From the NCBI RefSeq assembly GCF_018812025.1, contig NC_063061.1, forward strand, positions 36,324,366 through 36,388,365: a stretch of DNA of 64,000 nucleotides, given 5' to 3'. The notes under the pieces were generated by a model that saw nothing but the letters and a program-made list of their open reading frames with translations, made no database searches and was not told the origin of the DNA. Of the stretch, positions 34,252 to 60,991 are shown piece by piece; position 1 is the stretch's first letter; every line of letters starts with the position of its first letter. The stretch comes from Megalobrama amblycephala (Eukaryota; Chordata; Actinopteri; Cypriniformes; Xenocyprididae). The translations under genes and the position numbers were made by a program.

Positions 34252-35234
34252 TTAAAGGTGCCCTAGATTCAAAAATTGAATTTATCTTGGCATAGTTGAA
34301 TAACAAGATTTCAGTACATGGAAATGACATACAGTGAGTCTCAAACTCCATTGTTTCCTCCTTCTTATATAAATCTCATTTGTTTAAAAGACCTCCGAAG
34401 AACAGGCGAATCTCAACATAACACCGACTGTTACGTAACAGTCGGGATCATTAATATGTACGCCCCCAATATTTGCATATGCCAGCCCATGTTCCCAACA
34501 TTATGAAAGGCATTAGACAAGGGCAGCCAGTATTAACGTCTGGATCTGTGCACAGCTGAATCATCAGACTAGGTAAGCAAGCAAGAACAACAGCGAAAAT
34601 GGCAGATGGAGCAATAATAACTGACATGATAGCATGATATTTTTAGTGATATTTGTAAATTGTCTTTCTAAATGTTTCGTTAGCATGTTGCTAATGTACT
34701 GTTAAATGTGGTTAAAGTTACCATCGTTTCTTACTGTATTCACGGAGACAAGAGCCGTTGCTATTTTCATTTTTAAACACTTGCAGTCTGTATAATTCAT
34801 AAACACAATTTCATTCTTTATAAATCTCTCCAACAGTGTAGCATTAGCCGTTAGCCACGGAGCACAGCCTCAAACTCATAGAGAATCAAATATAAACATC
34901 AAAATAAATACTTTACTCACATAATTCGAAGCATGCATACAGCATGCATGACGAGCATCTTGTAAAGATCCATTTGAGGGTTATATAAGCTGTGTGAACT
35001 TTGTAAATGTGCTGTAATATAATCGAGAGCTCGTGTGGCAGGGAGCAGGCGAATTAAAGGGGCGGCGCGCTGAAAAAAATCGGTGCATAGTTAATGATGC
35101 CCCAAAATAGGCAGTTAAAAAATTAATAAAAAAAAATCTATGGGGTATTTTGAGCTGAAACTTCACAGACACATTCAGGGGACACCTTAGACTTATATTA
35201 CATCTTGTGAAAAAGCGTTCTTGGGCACCTTTAA
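34252..35234. mobile_element. TTAA-flanked nonautonomous DNA transposon, family B (copy 1)
   Basis: TTAA|AGGTGCCCTAGA at the left and gggcacct|TTAA at the right, 983 bp, no intact ORF. Nearly the whole length is repeated at 55313-56270. It is inserted within a larger ACGTC-rich element (33018-35441). Confidence 0.85.
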
Positions 35235-35441
35235 TCATGTTGATAGGCCCTATAAAACAAATATTACATATTAATCATGTAAATTTCCTGCACCTGTTAT
35301 AGACGTCCAAAAAAATTACCCAGTTCAAGGTCAAATGTTGAACGTCAAGATGACGTCAGATGTTCAGAAATGGTCATGGACCGACGGTCCTAATATAGAC
35401 ATGATCTGCACGTCTATCCGACGTCCAATGTTTAGTGGGAT

Positions 35442-36447
35442 TTGTCTGGTTCATCCACGGTTCCTACAAAGCGTACCCCCTTCTCTACTCAGTATATGTT
35501 CTCTGCTTGTATGCTCCAAAAGAGACCCTTCACCACAGAGCCCCAGTTTTTATATTCACTTTTGACACACATTATCTCTTGTGGAAGAATATTTGAGTTT
35601 CTGTATAATTTCCATATGCTTATGGTTAAATGATTTTGTTTTTGTCAGAAGTGCACAAGTATGCATTCTTTGGGTGACAAGTGGAAAAACACTGAAGTGG
35701 TAAACACGGTAAAGGGACAGAGGCTTCAGCCTTGGAGGTTAGAGATGTAAAAGTGAGGGGAAGCTTTCATTCTTTGTCTTACACTCTGTATGACTGTCTG
35801 ACCTTTCAACTTAATCAATGTGGTTCAGATAACACAATATTTTGAGTTTCTGCTGATCGCCTTCATTTTTAATTCCAATGGACTCAAAATTTTAAGGCAA
35901 GTTAACTTACTTTTTTAAGTTAAACCAACAATTCTTTTTTACGGTGTACTTGCGTTAACATATTACCTGCATGCATCGATTGCTATGTTACTTGCGTCTA
36001 TCATCTTATTTACTTGCATCAATACATTTACATTACGTTTGCATCAATGGCTTTAGCAATACACACATTTTTTATTGTACATTTTTTCAGATTTCTAACT
36101 TGCTAGACATTTATTTCCTGTCTTGTCCCCAAATAATGCAAAGACTGCCATCTTAACAGGATGTGGTATTGCGTGCACAGCATGTGTGTGTGTGATTACA
36201 GTATATCACCTTATGTAAACTTCAACCTATAGATTTTCCAAGATAAACAATTTTCTGCTTTTTTGTTTTATCTTTCCTCATGATTTAAATCTTTATCATA
36301 TTGTTTTCTCTTGACAATGCAATAACCAGTATGCCCTTCCCCTCACTAAAATCACTACATCTCTGAACTTTTAAGGGTTTTTCTACTCACTTTATCTACA
36401 GGCCTCATTCTCCTGCTTCCCTTCTATTAGGTTTCAGTTATCATGCC

Positions 36448-36482
<35 letters not shown>

Positions 36483-36900
36483 GTGAAATCAGAAAAATCA
36501 GTTTCTTGTGCCCTGACATATTATACACCACCAAGCCTGTGTGTAAACAAATGCCAATTCAATTCAAAAGTATGTACAGAAATAACATGCACTGCTGATG
36601 CAGAGGTATTTTCATAACACATTTCCTATAATAAAAACAGAGAAAGACACAAGCCATGATGATTTAATCTGACAGGAGACACACTCATTAAATTGCATTA
36701 TCCTTTACCTGTTAATTTAAATATATGGATAAGACTATAATAGTATAAGAGCAAAAATCTAATTTTGTTCTGAATATTATTATGCAATCAAATTTTAAAA
36801 TCTGTCATACCTCCAAGGTCCTCTATAAACCCGTAATAGCCATTTAGCAGAAATAAACACTACACAATTACAGTATTATTATCAAGATGATGTTCATGCA
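35442..36900. other. Stretch without a recognised gene
   Basis: Contains a (GA)n microsatellite at 36449-36479 and otherwise no conserved coding segment or clear transposon ends. Confidence 0.4.
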
Positions 36901-37056
36901 TTGATGAAAGCCGTGTGTTTCCACCGCACGAGCCCCTGTATAATCTGATTTGACCATCAGGATAAAGCGTCTGATCTGCAGAATAAACCGATTCACGGCT
37001 CGTCACACCTGTGCGCTTATAGAGACTCGGCGATGATGTTTGAACGCGATTCTTAC

Positions 37057-37215
37057 CGATGCGTCAGGGGTTTATTCTGGATGTTGTTGTATCCGCGCAG
37101 CAGCATCATCACCATCATTATCATTCCTACCGCTGGCTCAGGCTCATCTCCGCCGAAGGAGCTAGTGCGCATGCGCCGCACACCCGAGCCAGAACCCTCA
37201 AACGTCAGCATCAAA
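37057..37215 (-). promoter_or_regulatory. CpG-containing block with candidate first exon (minus strand) ending in a good donor
   Basis: About 36900-37215 is GC- and CpG-rich in an AT-rich surround (cgcatgcgccgcac near 37170). On the minus strand a transcript would run into a strong donor, ATCG|GTAAGA, with the exon ending at 37057. A short ORF starting MIMMVMMLLRGYNN precedes it but ends in phase 2, which does not fit the st6galnac6 exon at 21686; as an untranslated exon it would place the st6galnac6 start at 21665. It is the only promoter-like block upstream of st6galnac6 on that strand before st6galnac4. It could instead be a transposon promoter. Confidence 0.35.
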
Positions 37216-37299
37216 TCCACCAATGAAAATGCTCTTGTGTGAAACCATAGTGTGAAACCGATGAGAAACAGACGCGTTAATGCGTTTTCTACTGTGTGT

Positions 37300-38180
37300 T
37301 CCCGTATTATGTGAGAAATATATTCTATTTATAATAGGATCAATGACGTGAATGGTCATTTTATTGTCCAAAGGCCTTAATAATAATAAAAAAACAAAGA
37401 TATGACATCCAAAGTATGTGATGTAGTGCAACTAGATCTCTTTTATTGAATCTAAAAGGTTTTAATTATATTTTGCTACATATAAAGGTATTTTAAAGAT
37501 TTTGAAGTGTCAAAAGGTCATTCGGTTTAACCGTCCAAAGGCCAATACAGCCACTTCATTTGTGATTAAAACATCTTAAAATGTAATAAATGTATATTTT
37601 TTTTATTCTGCCATGATTTTATAACATCATATATCAACAAACGGTATTACAATTATGTGTAGAAGTCATTGCTTTGTTATGAGAAAGAATGTCCAGAAAA
37701 AGTAATTTCATTGATGTCATTTGGAGTAACTGATATAAAGGGATCATTCTGGATCAAGTCATGCGCTTAATATCATGTGACAGGATGTGACATCATTCAG
37801 ACACCTGCAAAGGACCACATGGTCATGAAGCAAAGTAACTAACTCTCCTGTTTTCACTTCTTCATATGCATGTCCTGAAACATCACGTCATTCGGTACAA
37901 CATGGAAAATGTTGTAATATTTTAAAAACTTGTACTATATATAAAATGTTTGATTGTCCTTTTGCTAGATAGCTTGATATCAGCCTGTTAGCATTGTTTG
38001 AAAATATCATCATTCGGTATAACCAAAAGTGTCATTTGGTAAAACCGAAATTTTGGTTAAACTGAATGATTTTTTTGGAGACAAATTTTGTCCATCTTGT
38101 AAAAAATGACAAAAGCAGTGTTAATTGATTATAAAAAACACATAATCTCATTGTTAACACTTAATAAAAATTTTGAAAAA
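37300..38180. repeat. Stretch with recurring cattcggt / aaccg motifs
   Basis: cattcggtttaaccg (about 37520), cattcggtacaac (37890), cattcggtataacc (38012) and tttggtaaaaccg (38036) recur, suggesting an old transposon. No ends resolved and no gene seen. Confidence 0.35.
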
Positions 38181-38189
38181 TTAATAAAT

Positions 38190-38668
38190 TAAAATAAAAT
38201 TAATTAATTATCTCCACAGATACTGATTATTCAGAGTGATATCTGCTGATACTGATAGTTTGGGGGCTCTGCCTATTATACCTTCTTTTCAATTAATGAT
38301 AATTTCATTATAATTAATCATTATATTTTAAATTATTATATTTTGAACGAAATGCATATAAAAACTTTATTATCTCCATTTCATAAACACATTACTCAAA
38401 TTAATATTAACACACGTTAACTAAATTCTGAAGATTAAATTAATATTTCTTGACTTTCTGAATGTTATTAATTCATATAATTACTATTAATATTGAACAT
38501 CATACTGGTTTCTTAGCATTTTCTTTACACAAAGCACAAATTCAGTGCATTTTGATTGACAGGATATATCGGCCCAATCGGCTGTTTTTAAACTATCGGC
38601 CGATAGTGTGAAAATTTGCTTTTATCGTCCGATACCGATTATTGTCCGATATATCGGTGCATCACTAA
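38190..38668. mobile_element. Fragment of a hAT-like element (tatcggtgcatcacta end)
   Basis: The sequence ends in cgatatatcggtgcatcacta with several ccgat steps, similar in style to the element at 4207-5369; the other end is not identified. Confidence 0.45.
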
Positions 38669-38699
38669 TATTATAGATATAATACATTAATTTATTAAT

Positions 38700-39537
38700 A
38701 TTTTTATACTATTAATGGCTTGAACAATTAAAATATATAAGGCAATACAAACCAGATACACATTAGATCTCAATACTGCTTAGTTTAATAACTGCAAATG
38801 TAAATGTCAGATATATATCAAGACAAACCTAAATTTTAGCCTGATTCATCACAGAATGACTTCAGCTGAATCACATATAGACAGCTGAAGCAAAAATCTC
38901 TTAAATTTAAAAACACTTTTTGAAAACAAATTGATTATTTTTAAGTCATTTTAGATGTTCACTTTAAGCACAACTCATATTAGGCTATGCATTAAACACA
39001 GAGTACAGAAGTAGAAAAAATATGACAAAACGTAAAAAAAACAAAAAAAAAAACAGTAAACTCAATATCATCTTATGATATTAATTCATAATATGACCTT
39101 GTTATATAATAATTTACAAATCATACAGTTACATTCTCTGTGGTTAATACATGAAATAGATAAACATTGATAAGACAAGCACTAAGGACAGTCTTCAGAG
39201 AACGAATGCATGCAGTACTGGAATACTGAAAATAGTACCATATGATCCGCAGTAACATTTTGCACCTTTCAACTTTGACTAAATACAAAAATAAACTTAT
39301 ATAATCATAAAAGCATGGTAACCTTTTCTTTCAGCTTTACAGAAAAATCCTCAAATAAAAAATGAGATAAACACAATTGGGTTGGGGTTGTGATCGTGGC
39401 AAATGCTAAAACAGTGGAAATGACTTGCAGACAGTATTTATGCACACAGAGATGAACCTATCTGTACATACAGTCGCCATAACAGCTGATGTTCAGGAAA
39501 AATCAACATTAGTGGCTGAACAAGCACATTCTCTATG

Positions 39538-39575
<38 letters not shown>

Positions 39576-39700
39576 TATATGTGGTTTATGGGGACACTCC
39601 ATAGGCATAATGGTTTTTCTGTACAAACTGTATATTCTATTCCCTTACACTAACCCTACTCCTAAACCTATGTTTTCTGTGCCAACCTACCTTGTTTTCG
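38700..39700. other. No gene recognised; (AC)n at 39540-39572
   Basis: AT-rich sequence with one dinucleotide repeat; the short minus-strand frame across it (CVCVCV) is a product of the repeat. Confidence 0.45.
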
Positions 39701-39709
39701 CCTTGAAAT

Positions 39710-40530
39710 AAAAAATAAAAAATAAAAAAGGTAATTGCGACTTTTTATCTCACAGTAATGAGTTTTTATCACACAGTTCTGACTTTTCTTCTCAGAATTG
39801 CGATATGAAGTCACAATGGTAAGTTATAAAGTCAGAATTGTGAGATATAAATTCGCAATTTCGTGTCCAATTGTGAGGGAAAAAAGACTGACGTTTTTTC
39901 TCAGAATGTCAAGTTTAGAAGGAGTTCAATTCTGACTTTATATCTTGCAATTCCGACTTTATAACTCGCAATTCTGACTTTATAACTCGCAATTCTGACT
40001 TTATAACTCGCAATTCTGACTTTATAACTCGCAATTCTGACTTTATAACTCGCAATTCTGACTTTATAACTCGCAATTCCGACTTTATAACTCGCAATTC
40101 TGACTTTATAACATGCAATTCTGACTTTATATCTGGCAATTCCGACTTTATAACTCACAATTCCGACTTTATAATTCACAATTCCGACTTTATAACTCGC
40201 AATTCCGACTTTATAACTCACAATTCTGACTTTATAACTCTCAATTTTGACTTGATATCTCGCAATTCCGACTTTATAACTCGCAATTCTGACTTTATAA
40301 CTCTCAATTTTGACTTGATATCTCACAATTCTGACTTTATAACTCGCAATTCCGACTTTATAACTCGCAATTCTGACTTTATAACTCGCAATTCCGACTT
40401 TATATCTCACAATTCCGACTTTATAATTCACAATTCCGACTTTATAACTCGCAATTCTGACTTTATAACTCACAATTCTGACTTTATAACTCACAATTCC
40501 GACTTTATATCACACAATTCCAACTTCTTG
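39710..40530. repeat. 21-bp minisatellite, locus 1
   Basis: More than 25 units of aattctgactttataactcgc and variants. The left flank (aaaaaaggtaattgcgact) is shared with locus 2 at 51.6 kb, implying the array sits within a common mobile element. Because 21 is divisible by 3 and units lack stops, long frames are open on both strands (SYKVRIA and RNSDFIT repeats); these are not treated as genes. Confidence 0.95.
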
Positions 40531-40559
40531 AGTTAAACGCATGCAAACTTGAGAAAAAA

Positions 40560-41460
40560 AAATTAAAAACTGCTTTTTTCATAAAATGAAATAAAAGACA
40601 ACAGATTTTACTAATAATTCCAATCTATGTGTAAAAATAAAATCATGATGCTGCCATCACTCTAAAATAATTTTCCCCCCCTGTAATTTGGCTCCAAAAC
40701 TCAGGTGAAAATTGTCATTTTGACCCCCCTCCACAAAATATCGGATTACTCATATTACAAATATTAATCCATGGCATTTAAAATTTTGCCTTTCATCACT
40801 CTTTCTTCAGAACAAATATGAACAGCATCAAAAATTTGAGCTAGGGAAGTTTCTGAAATTTGGTTGATTTGAAAAGGACTGAAATATTAGGAAATCACAG
40901 TGTTAATGACAAAAACATTGGTGTCAGTGTTGTGCAAGATTCTTACTAATAAATAGATAACTTAATAATACTTAATACAAATGTATAAATGACTAGCATG
41001 AAGGATTTAGTTATCCTAACTACTGTTAACCGAGCTTCAGTAGTCTACCTAGTATTCTTGTTCAAGCAGATCAATGCATGGATTCATTCAGACATGATTC
41101 TGCATGTATGATCAATGCAATGTAGAAATAATTCGATTATTTACGTTTGATAGAAGAGGTATTATGTGAACTGTGAATTAAATGTCATTTGACTGCCATC
41201 ATGAATATTCCTGATCCTGAATTCACACTATGAATCCAGATCCTCTCACACAGATGAGTTTAGCTAGTTCAGTTTATCAAAGATCAGACTAACATACAAA
41301 AGACAAACTGACATTCACATTTGTGACACTCTCAGTCTCAATAAAATGATAAACATTATTAAAATGCAAAAGGCTCATTATGAATACTATGAAATAAGAA
41401 GAAATAAAATAGTACCATATAAAACAAAAACAAAAGCAGCATGATTTAAAAGCCAAACTG
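40560..41460. other. Probable 3' flank of st6galnac4 without further features
   Basis: Unique-looking AT-rich sequence; part is likely 3' UTR of the minus-strand gene but no clear polyadenylation signal is seen. Confidence 0.35.
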
Positions 41461-41557
41461 ATTTACACACTAAAAGCACCACAGTGTTTTTTGATACGAG
41501 TATGTACATTGCGAGGAGAGATGTTTGCTGAAGACCGACCTACACCTGCTGATGTTA

Positions 41558-41786
41558 CTATGGTGACCAGGGTGGGTAAACAAACCGTAGTTTCCCCTGA
41601 GAGGCCCAGCGGCTGTAAATGAGTTTCTCAGTGATGAAGCGATGGCCGCCCCTCTTCGCGTGTTCATGAACGCGGTACATCCGGCACTCATCCAGACGGG
41701 ACGGCTCGTAGTAGTGGTACGGCACGAACGAGTGGTTAGAGAGACTGTAATCAAGCCAAAGCAGAGAACTTAGTGGACTGCAGTGC

Positions 41787-41837
<51 letters not shown>

Positions 41838-41984
41838 TAATTTAATTTATATTCACTATAAACCTATCGATTACATAATATATTGAGCTTTAAATGCACA
41901 AGTATTAAAAAAAAAACTGCAAACTAGTTTAAAAATTCTACAGTGCAGCAATTCTGTAAACTGGTTTCTGTACAGGTGAGATGC

Positions 41985-42052
<68 letters not shown>

Positions 42053-42960
42053 AATCTTGAATGAATTGTGCATTTCCCTACAATGAAACTCACGAGATCT
42101 CACCTGCAGTAAGAGCCGTCAATCATTCCGTAAACCAGAACACTGTCACACAACTCCAGAGCCAAAATCATAGTAAAAAACCCTGTACTGAGAAAAGCCC
42201 CGGATTTCATCCTGACAGAGACAAAGAAATCCCGTCATTTAATAATCTGAAAATCCAATTAATTTTTTTACATGATGTACTAGAGAAAAAAATGACCTGT
42301 TTTTGCCTGTTTCGTTTTGAAACACACTGTCACAGTACTGAACCTTTTCTCTGGTGACGGTGTAGATGTGTGTATGCGGGTACTTCTTGGCCAGCGTCAC
42401 TAGTGCATTGAAGATTTTCCCCTTTCCATCCTGCCTCATGTTCTTCTCAGGGCCCCAAACGACATATCTAGTTCCCGCCTCTCGTCCGAAGAAGTATTCC
42501 TGCTGGCGTATCAGGTGTGGCACGCTGGTGTGAGAGACGACACGCAGGCTGGTCCTGTTCCCCACATCAGCCTCGTATCCCACGGTGGGCGCAGCGTTCA
42601 TCCGGATCACACAGTCCTGCTGGTCGATCTCGTGACCCCGTCCACCGCCCAGCATCTGCCCGGAACTGGACACCACGGCACAGCGGCCGCAGCGGACGTC
42701 CAGCAACTGAAGTGTAAATAAAATACATTATATGAACAAAAGTAAGAGTGCACAGTTTTAAACTGAATTGTATTTCGGTTCAAAGGTGGAATGCAACTTA
42801 CATACAAACTTGAGCGAGTCTTGGGATGAACCCTCACGTAACCATGGAGACCTGTTTTCCTGGCAAGTCCAGTCCTCATCACATGATTGTACCATAGCAA
42901 CAGACACACAGAGAGGAAGAGGAGGCAGATCCAGTGAATACTCTGAGGGATGAAGGACAT
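41558..42960 (-). CDS. st6galnac4: Alpha-N-acetylgalactosaminide alpha-2,6-sialyltransferase 4 (4 coding exons, 287 aa)
   Basis: Minus-strand coding exons: 42802-42960, 42297-42706, 42104-42211, 41558-41744; all GT/AG, phases 0, 2, 2, total 864 nt, stop TAG. The N-terminus (MSFIPQSIH then WICLLFLSVCLLLWY) is a short cytoplasmic tail plus single membrane anchor, typical of Golgi type II glycosyltransferases. The large sialyl motif begins CGRCAVVSSSGQMLGGG and contains IRMNAAPTVGYEADVGNRTS; the small motif is LSTGFFTMILALELCDSVLV; motif III is HYYEPSRLDE and the very small motif HRFITE. VVSSSGQMLG and VSHTSVP are diagnostic of ST6GALNAC4 rather than 6. The family member makes sialyl-alpha-2,6-GalNAc on sialylated core 1 O-glycans (family knowledge). 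The motif S position usually Trp (STGW) is Phe here. The last three exons equal those of the neighbouring paralogue in length. Confidence 0.94.
41789..41835. repeat. (TA)n microsatellite in st6galnac4 intron
   Basis: Alternating TA; a second run at 41992-42048 lies in the same intron. Confidence 0.97.
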
Positions 42961-43429
42961 GAGAGAGTCAATAATACACTATTTTCTGACACATTTCACA
43001 GTCATACTATGGGATATGAAAGCAATACCAGGGATTTCATGTCCTATTGAGGCTGAAGCTCCAACCCAGGTGCTCAACTGGGGAGGAAACACTCATTTTC
43101 CTGGGAAAATATGGAAGAAAAAATACTCTAATTCAATCAATCATTCAATGACAGTGTGCAAATAAAAACACTAGCACATACTTTATATATATATATATAT
43201 ATATACACACACTCTGTACTGTAATAACTTGATTAGATCAATAACAGTTTATTATTATCTACTGTAAGAAACCTGCTGACACCATGAGAAACTTATAACA
43301 GCGGAACGACAATAAACATCAATAATCACATACAGCCCTTTATATATTGATTTTATTTACCTTAAATGTAATCGGTAATCAATATATGGAGAGTGTGAAA
43401 AACAATAGATAACCACATAATTAGCTGTA

Positions 43430-43540
43430 AGATTAGCCTTCTCACATTTTTCCTTGGCACGCTGATATTTACGTTCCGACAGGGAAACGCTGCTGTAACT
43501 TTAGTTCCGCTTCTGAGCGTGACGCTGGAATAATAATAAT
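43430..43540 (-). promoter_or_regulatory. Candidate 5' UTR exon and promoter of st6galnac4
   Basis: A CpG-containing patch lies about 0.5 kb upstream of the st6galnac4 ATG; on the minus strand it reads into a possible donor (GGAAC|GTAAAT). It is followed by AT-rich repeat DNA. It is the nearest promoter-like sequence but nothing fixes the start site. Confidence 0.3.
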
Positions 43541-43559
43541 ATATTATATATGGAGGACT

Positions 43560-44665
43560 GAATAAATAAATAAAGCGTAGATTACTTAACTTGGGAAAAA
43601 TGGAAAAGATTAGAATACATTTTATTTGAAAGATATATATATATATATATATATATATAAGTTTATATATATAAACTTTTTAACGAGAATAGTAATGAGA
43701 CATTAAAGGATTAGTTCACCCAAAAATGAAAATAATGAAATAATGTCATTAATTACTCACTCTCATGTCATTCCACACCCGTAAGACCTTCGTTCATCTT
43801 CGGAACACAAATTAAGATATTTTTGTTGAAATCCGATGGCTTCGTGAGACCTGCATAGGGAGCAATGACATTTCCTCTCTCGAGATGGAAACGGTCTGAT
43901 GCTTCAGGAAGCATCAGACCGTTATGAATCTTTTGTGTCGAATCATGATTAGGACTGCGTCACTTGCGTGTCAATCCGCCAAACTGCTGAAATCATGTGA
44001 CTTCGGCACTCCGAACTGCTGATTCGACACAAAAGATCCATAACGCTCCGAATCTTCCTGAAGCAGTGTTTTGAAATCGGCCATCACTACATAAGTCGTT
44101 ATTTTGTTTATTTTTGGCGCACCAAAAATATTCTCATCGCTTTATAATATTAATATCGAACCACTGTACTCACATGAACTGATTTAAATATGTTTTTAGT
44201 ACATTAATGGATCTTGAGAGAGGAAATGTCATTGCTGGCTATGCAGGCCTCACTGAGCCATCGGATTTCAACAAAAATATCTTAATTTGTATTCCGAAGA
44301 TTAACGAAGGACTTACGGGTGTGGAACGGCATGAAGGTGAGTAATAAATGACAGAATTTTAATTTTTGGGGTGAACTAACCCTTTAATACGTTTAAATAA
44401 CTTAAATGTTTTTTTAATTTATCTTAAAATTCGAAATAACTATCTAAAATTTTAGATTAAATAAATACAGCGTAGATTACTTGGGAAAAATGGGAAAAAT
44501 TACACTTTATTTGAAAGATATATAAATATAGAAACTTATACATATATATAGAAACTTTTTAACGAGAATAGAAACGAGACATTAATACGTTTAAATAACG
44601 TTAATTTTTTTAAATTTATCTTAAAATTTTAAATAACTATCTCAAATGTTAGAGATTAAAAAAAT
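43560..44665. repeat. Local tandem duplication interrupted by a transposon
   Basis: Copy 1 (about 43573-43706 continued at 44388-44455) and copy 2 (about 44465-44660) share cgtagattactt, ttatttgaaagatata, ctttttaacgagaatag, gacattaatacgtttaaata and ttatcttaaaatt in the same order. Confidence 0.85.
43703..44387. mobile_element. TTAA-flanked DNA transposon, family C (copy 3)
   Basis: TTAA|AGGATTAGTTCACCC ... gggtgaactaaccct|TTAA with inverted arms. A local 34-bp perfect hairpin (aacggtctgatgcttc ... gaagcatcagaccgtt, about 43888-43922) lies within it. An empty-site paralogue is at about 44575. It sits between st6galnac4 and miga2. Confidence 0.9.
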
Positions 44666-44917
44666 CACCGTTATCAATTTATCATCATCATACCCCTTTT
44701 TTCATGGTAACTGCAAAAATACTATATTACTACGGGCATTTTTAAAATTAATAAAATATCGCTTTATTATTTTGTGTTATTTCCACTTTTTACGACTGTG
44801 GACCAAGTTTTTCATATTTTATCATACAATGTACATTAAACGCAATCGTAATATTTTTATGTAGTCAATATTTTTTTATTATAATTAAGTAATCATTATT
44901 ATATTAATAATAATAAT

Positions 44918-44919
44918 TA

Positions 44920-44969
<50 letters not shown>
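44918..44969. repeat. (ATT)n microsatellite
   Basis: About 17 att units upstream of the miga2 promoter. Confidence 0.97.
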
Positions 44970-44974
44970 GTGCT

Positions 44975-45209
44975 CGATACAGTCAGACGTCAGTTCATGG
45001 AGAGCCAAGAGTCGCATCGCGACTGTTGATGTCATTGGATAATCAACACTCTACGTATCTCCCTCCTCTTTCCCGATTGGTTACTGCCGAGCCATCTAAA
45101 GCCGTTATACGTTTTTCCACCTGTCGCTCAAAACTCTGCCCCGCCCACCAGGAAATCACAGGTTAGTGTGTGAATGCGGAATGAAAATGTCCTTCCAAGC
45201 CAGGAGAAA
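44975..45209 (+). promoter_or_regulatory. Probable promoter and noncoding first exon of miga2
   Basis: An abrupt rise in CpG and GC after the ATT microsatellite. It contains a CCAAT-type element (cgattggttac, about 45077) and a GC box (ccccgccc, about 45140). The sequence then ends in an exon-like boundary GGAGAAA|GTGAGT at 45209. The next exon would begin at 45938 after ctccaag. A short upstream ORF (MKMSFQARR...) begins in this exon and stops just after the junction, so it could dampen translation. Confidence 0.5.
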
Positions 45210-46096
45210 GTGAGTGTGTGCTGCTTTTCAGTATTTCACTTTTAATATTGCAGTTCAATCTGCTATTGGTGTCTGATCTGATCTCCGCTTTAAGCATATA
45301 TTCCTGTTTATATGACTGGGACTCTATCCTGAAGCCTGGTGTGTGTGTGTTGAGCTAAGCTAAGGGCATGGACACATGGAAGCTCAGTTTATTTATGAAT
45401 CAATATAAATACTATAAGTAATAATAAAATAAATATGATTTTTGTAGTTGCCAGTGACTTCTGATATTCATGTATAATGTAGCTGCAGGTAAATATGATG
45501 AATTCTCAACATAAACCTTTATATTTCTGAGAAAATTGACTCCTCAAGAACCACTTTTACTGTGCAATTATGTTATAATTCATAAAATTATGTCTTGAAC
45601 GGTCAGATATGACTGAAGAAGGGGCGTGTGATTTGCTTAAATCTATCTATCCCCCCATTTTATTTAAATATTAGAAATAGGCTTAATTTTCTTCATGCAA
45701 AATATAATTTATTCCTTCCTTGTGTATAGTTTTGTGAGATTCACCCTATTATATAGAGGCGGATTATTATATTAGGTCAAATTAAGCTTTTATTGTTGCG
45801 TGAGATTATGAGTTTTCCATCTAACTACATGTCATTGTGACACATATTTTGAATATGGACTGTTTGAATCTGTTTATATAAGCAAAGCTTCTAATCTAAA
45901 CCACTAAAATGATATGAAATGTTTTTTGTCCTCCAAGGCAATGAAAATGCGGAGACCTGGAAGCTCTGTTTGTGGATGAGTCCTGCCGATCTCCAGTCAG
46001 TGTCACGTCCAGCCTAGAGGCCAGAACTGAGCTCCGGGATCCGTTTGGAGCGACTCGGATGTGAAAGCATCTGCAGGAGGGAGGGGCGGAGCTGAG

Positions 46097-60991
<14,895 letters not shown>

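Larger units (their letters stand above)
33018..35441. mobile_element. ACGTC-rich transposon with nested elements
   Basis: The left end cccactgcgcaatgtgacgt and the right end (complement) cccactaaacattggacgtc are imperfect inverted repeats, both followed by many gacgtc/acgtcc steps. The middle contains a palindrome at 33264-33498, another at 34029-34246, and the family B element at 34252-35234. Confidence 0.75.

Noticed and set aside
37033..37242. Plus-strand 69-codon frame in the CpG-rich block
   Set aside because: Shadow of GC-rich sequence; the better splice signal is on the minus strand.
39901..40536. Repeat proteins SYKVRIA (minus) and RNSDFIT (plus)
   Set aside because: Open frames are forced by a 21-bp unit lacking stops; no start context, promoter or non-repeat domain. 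Kept as a repeat and as a finding, not a gene.
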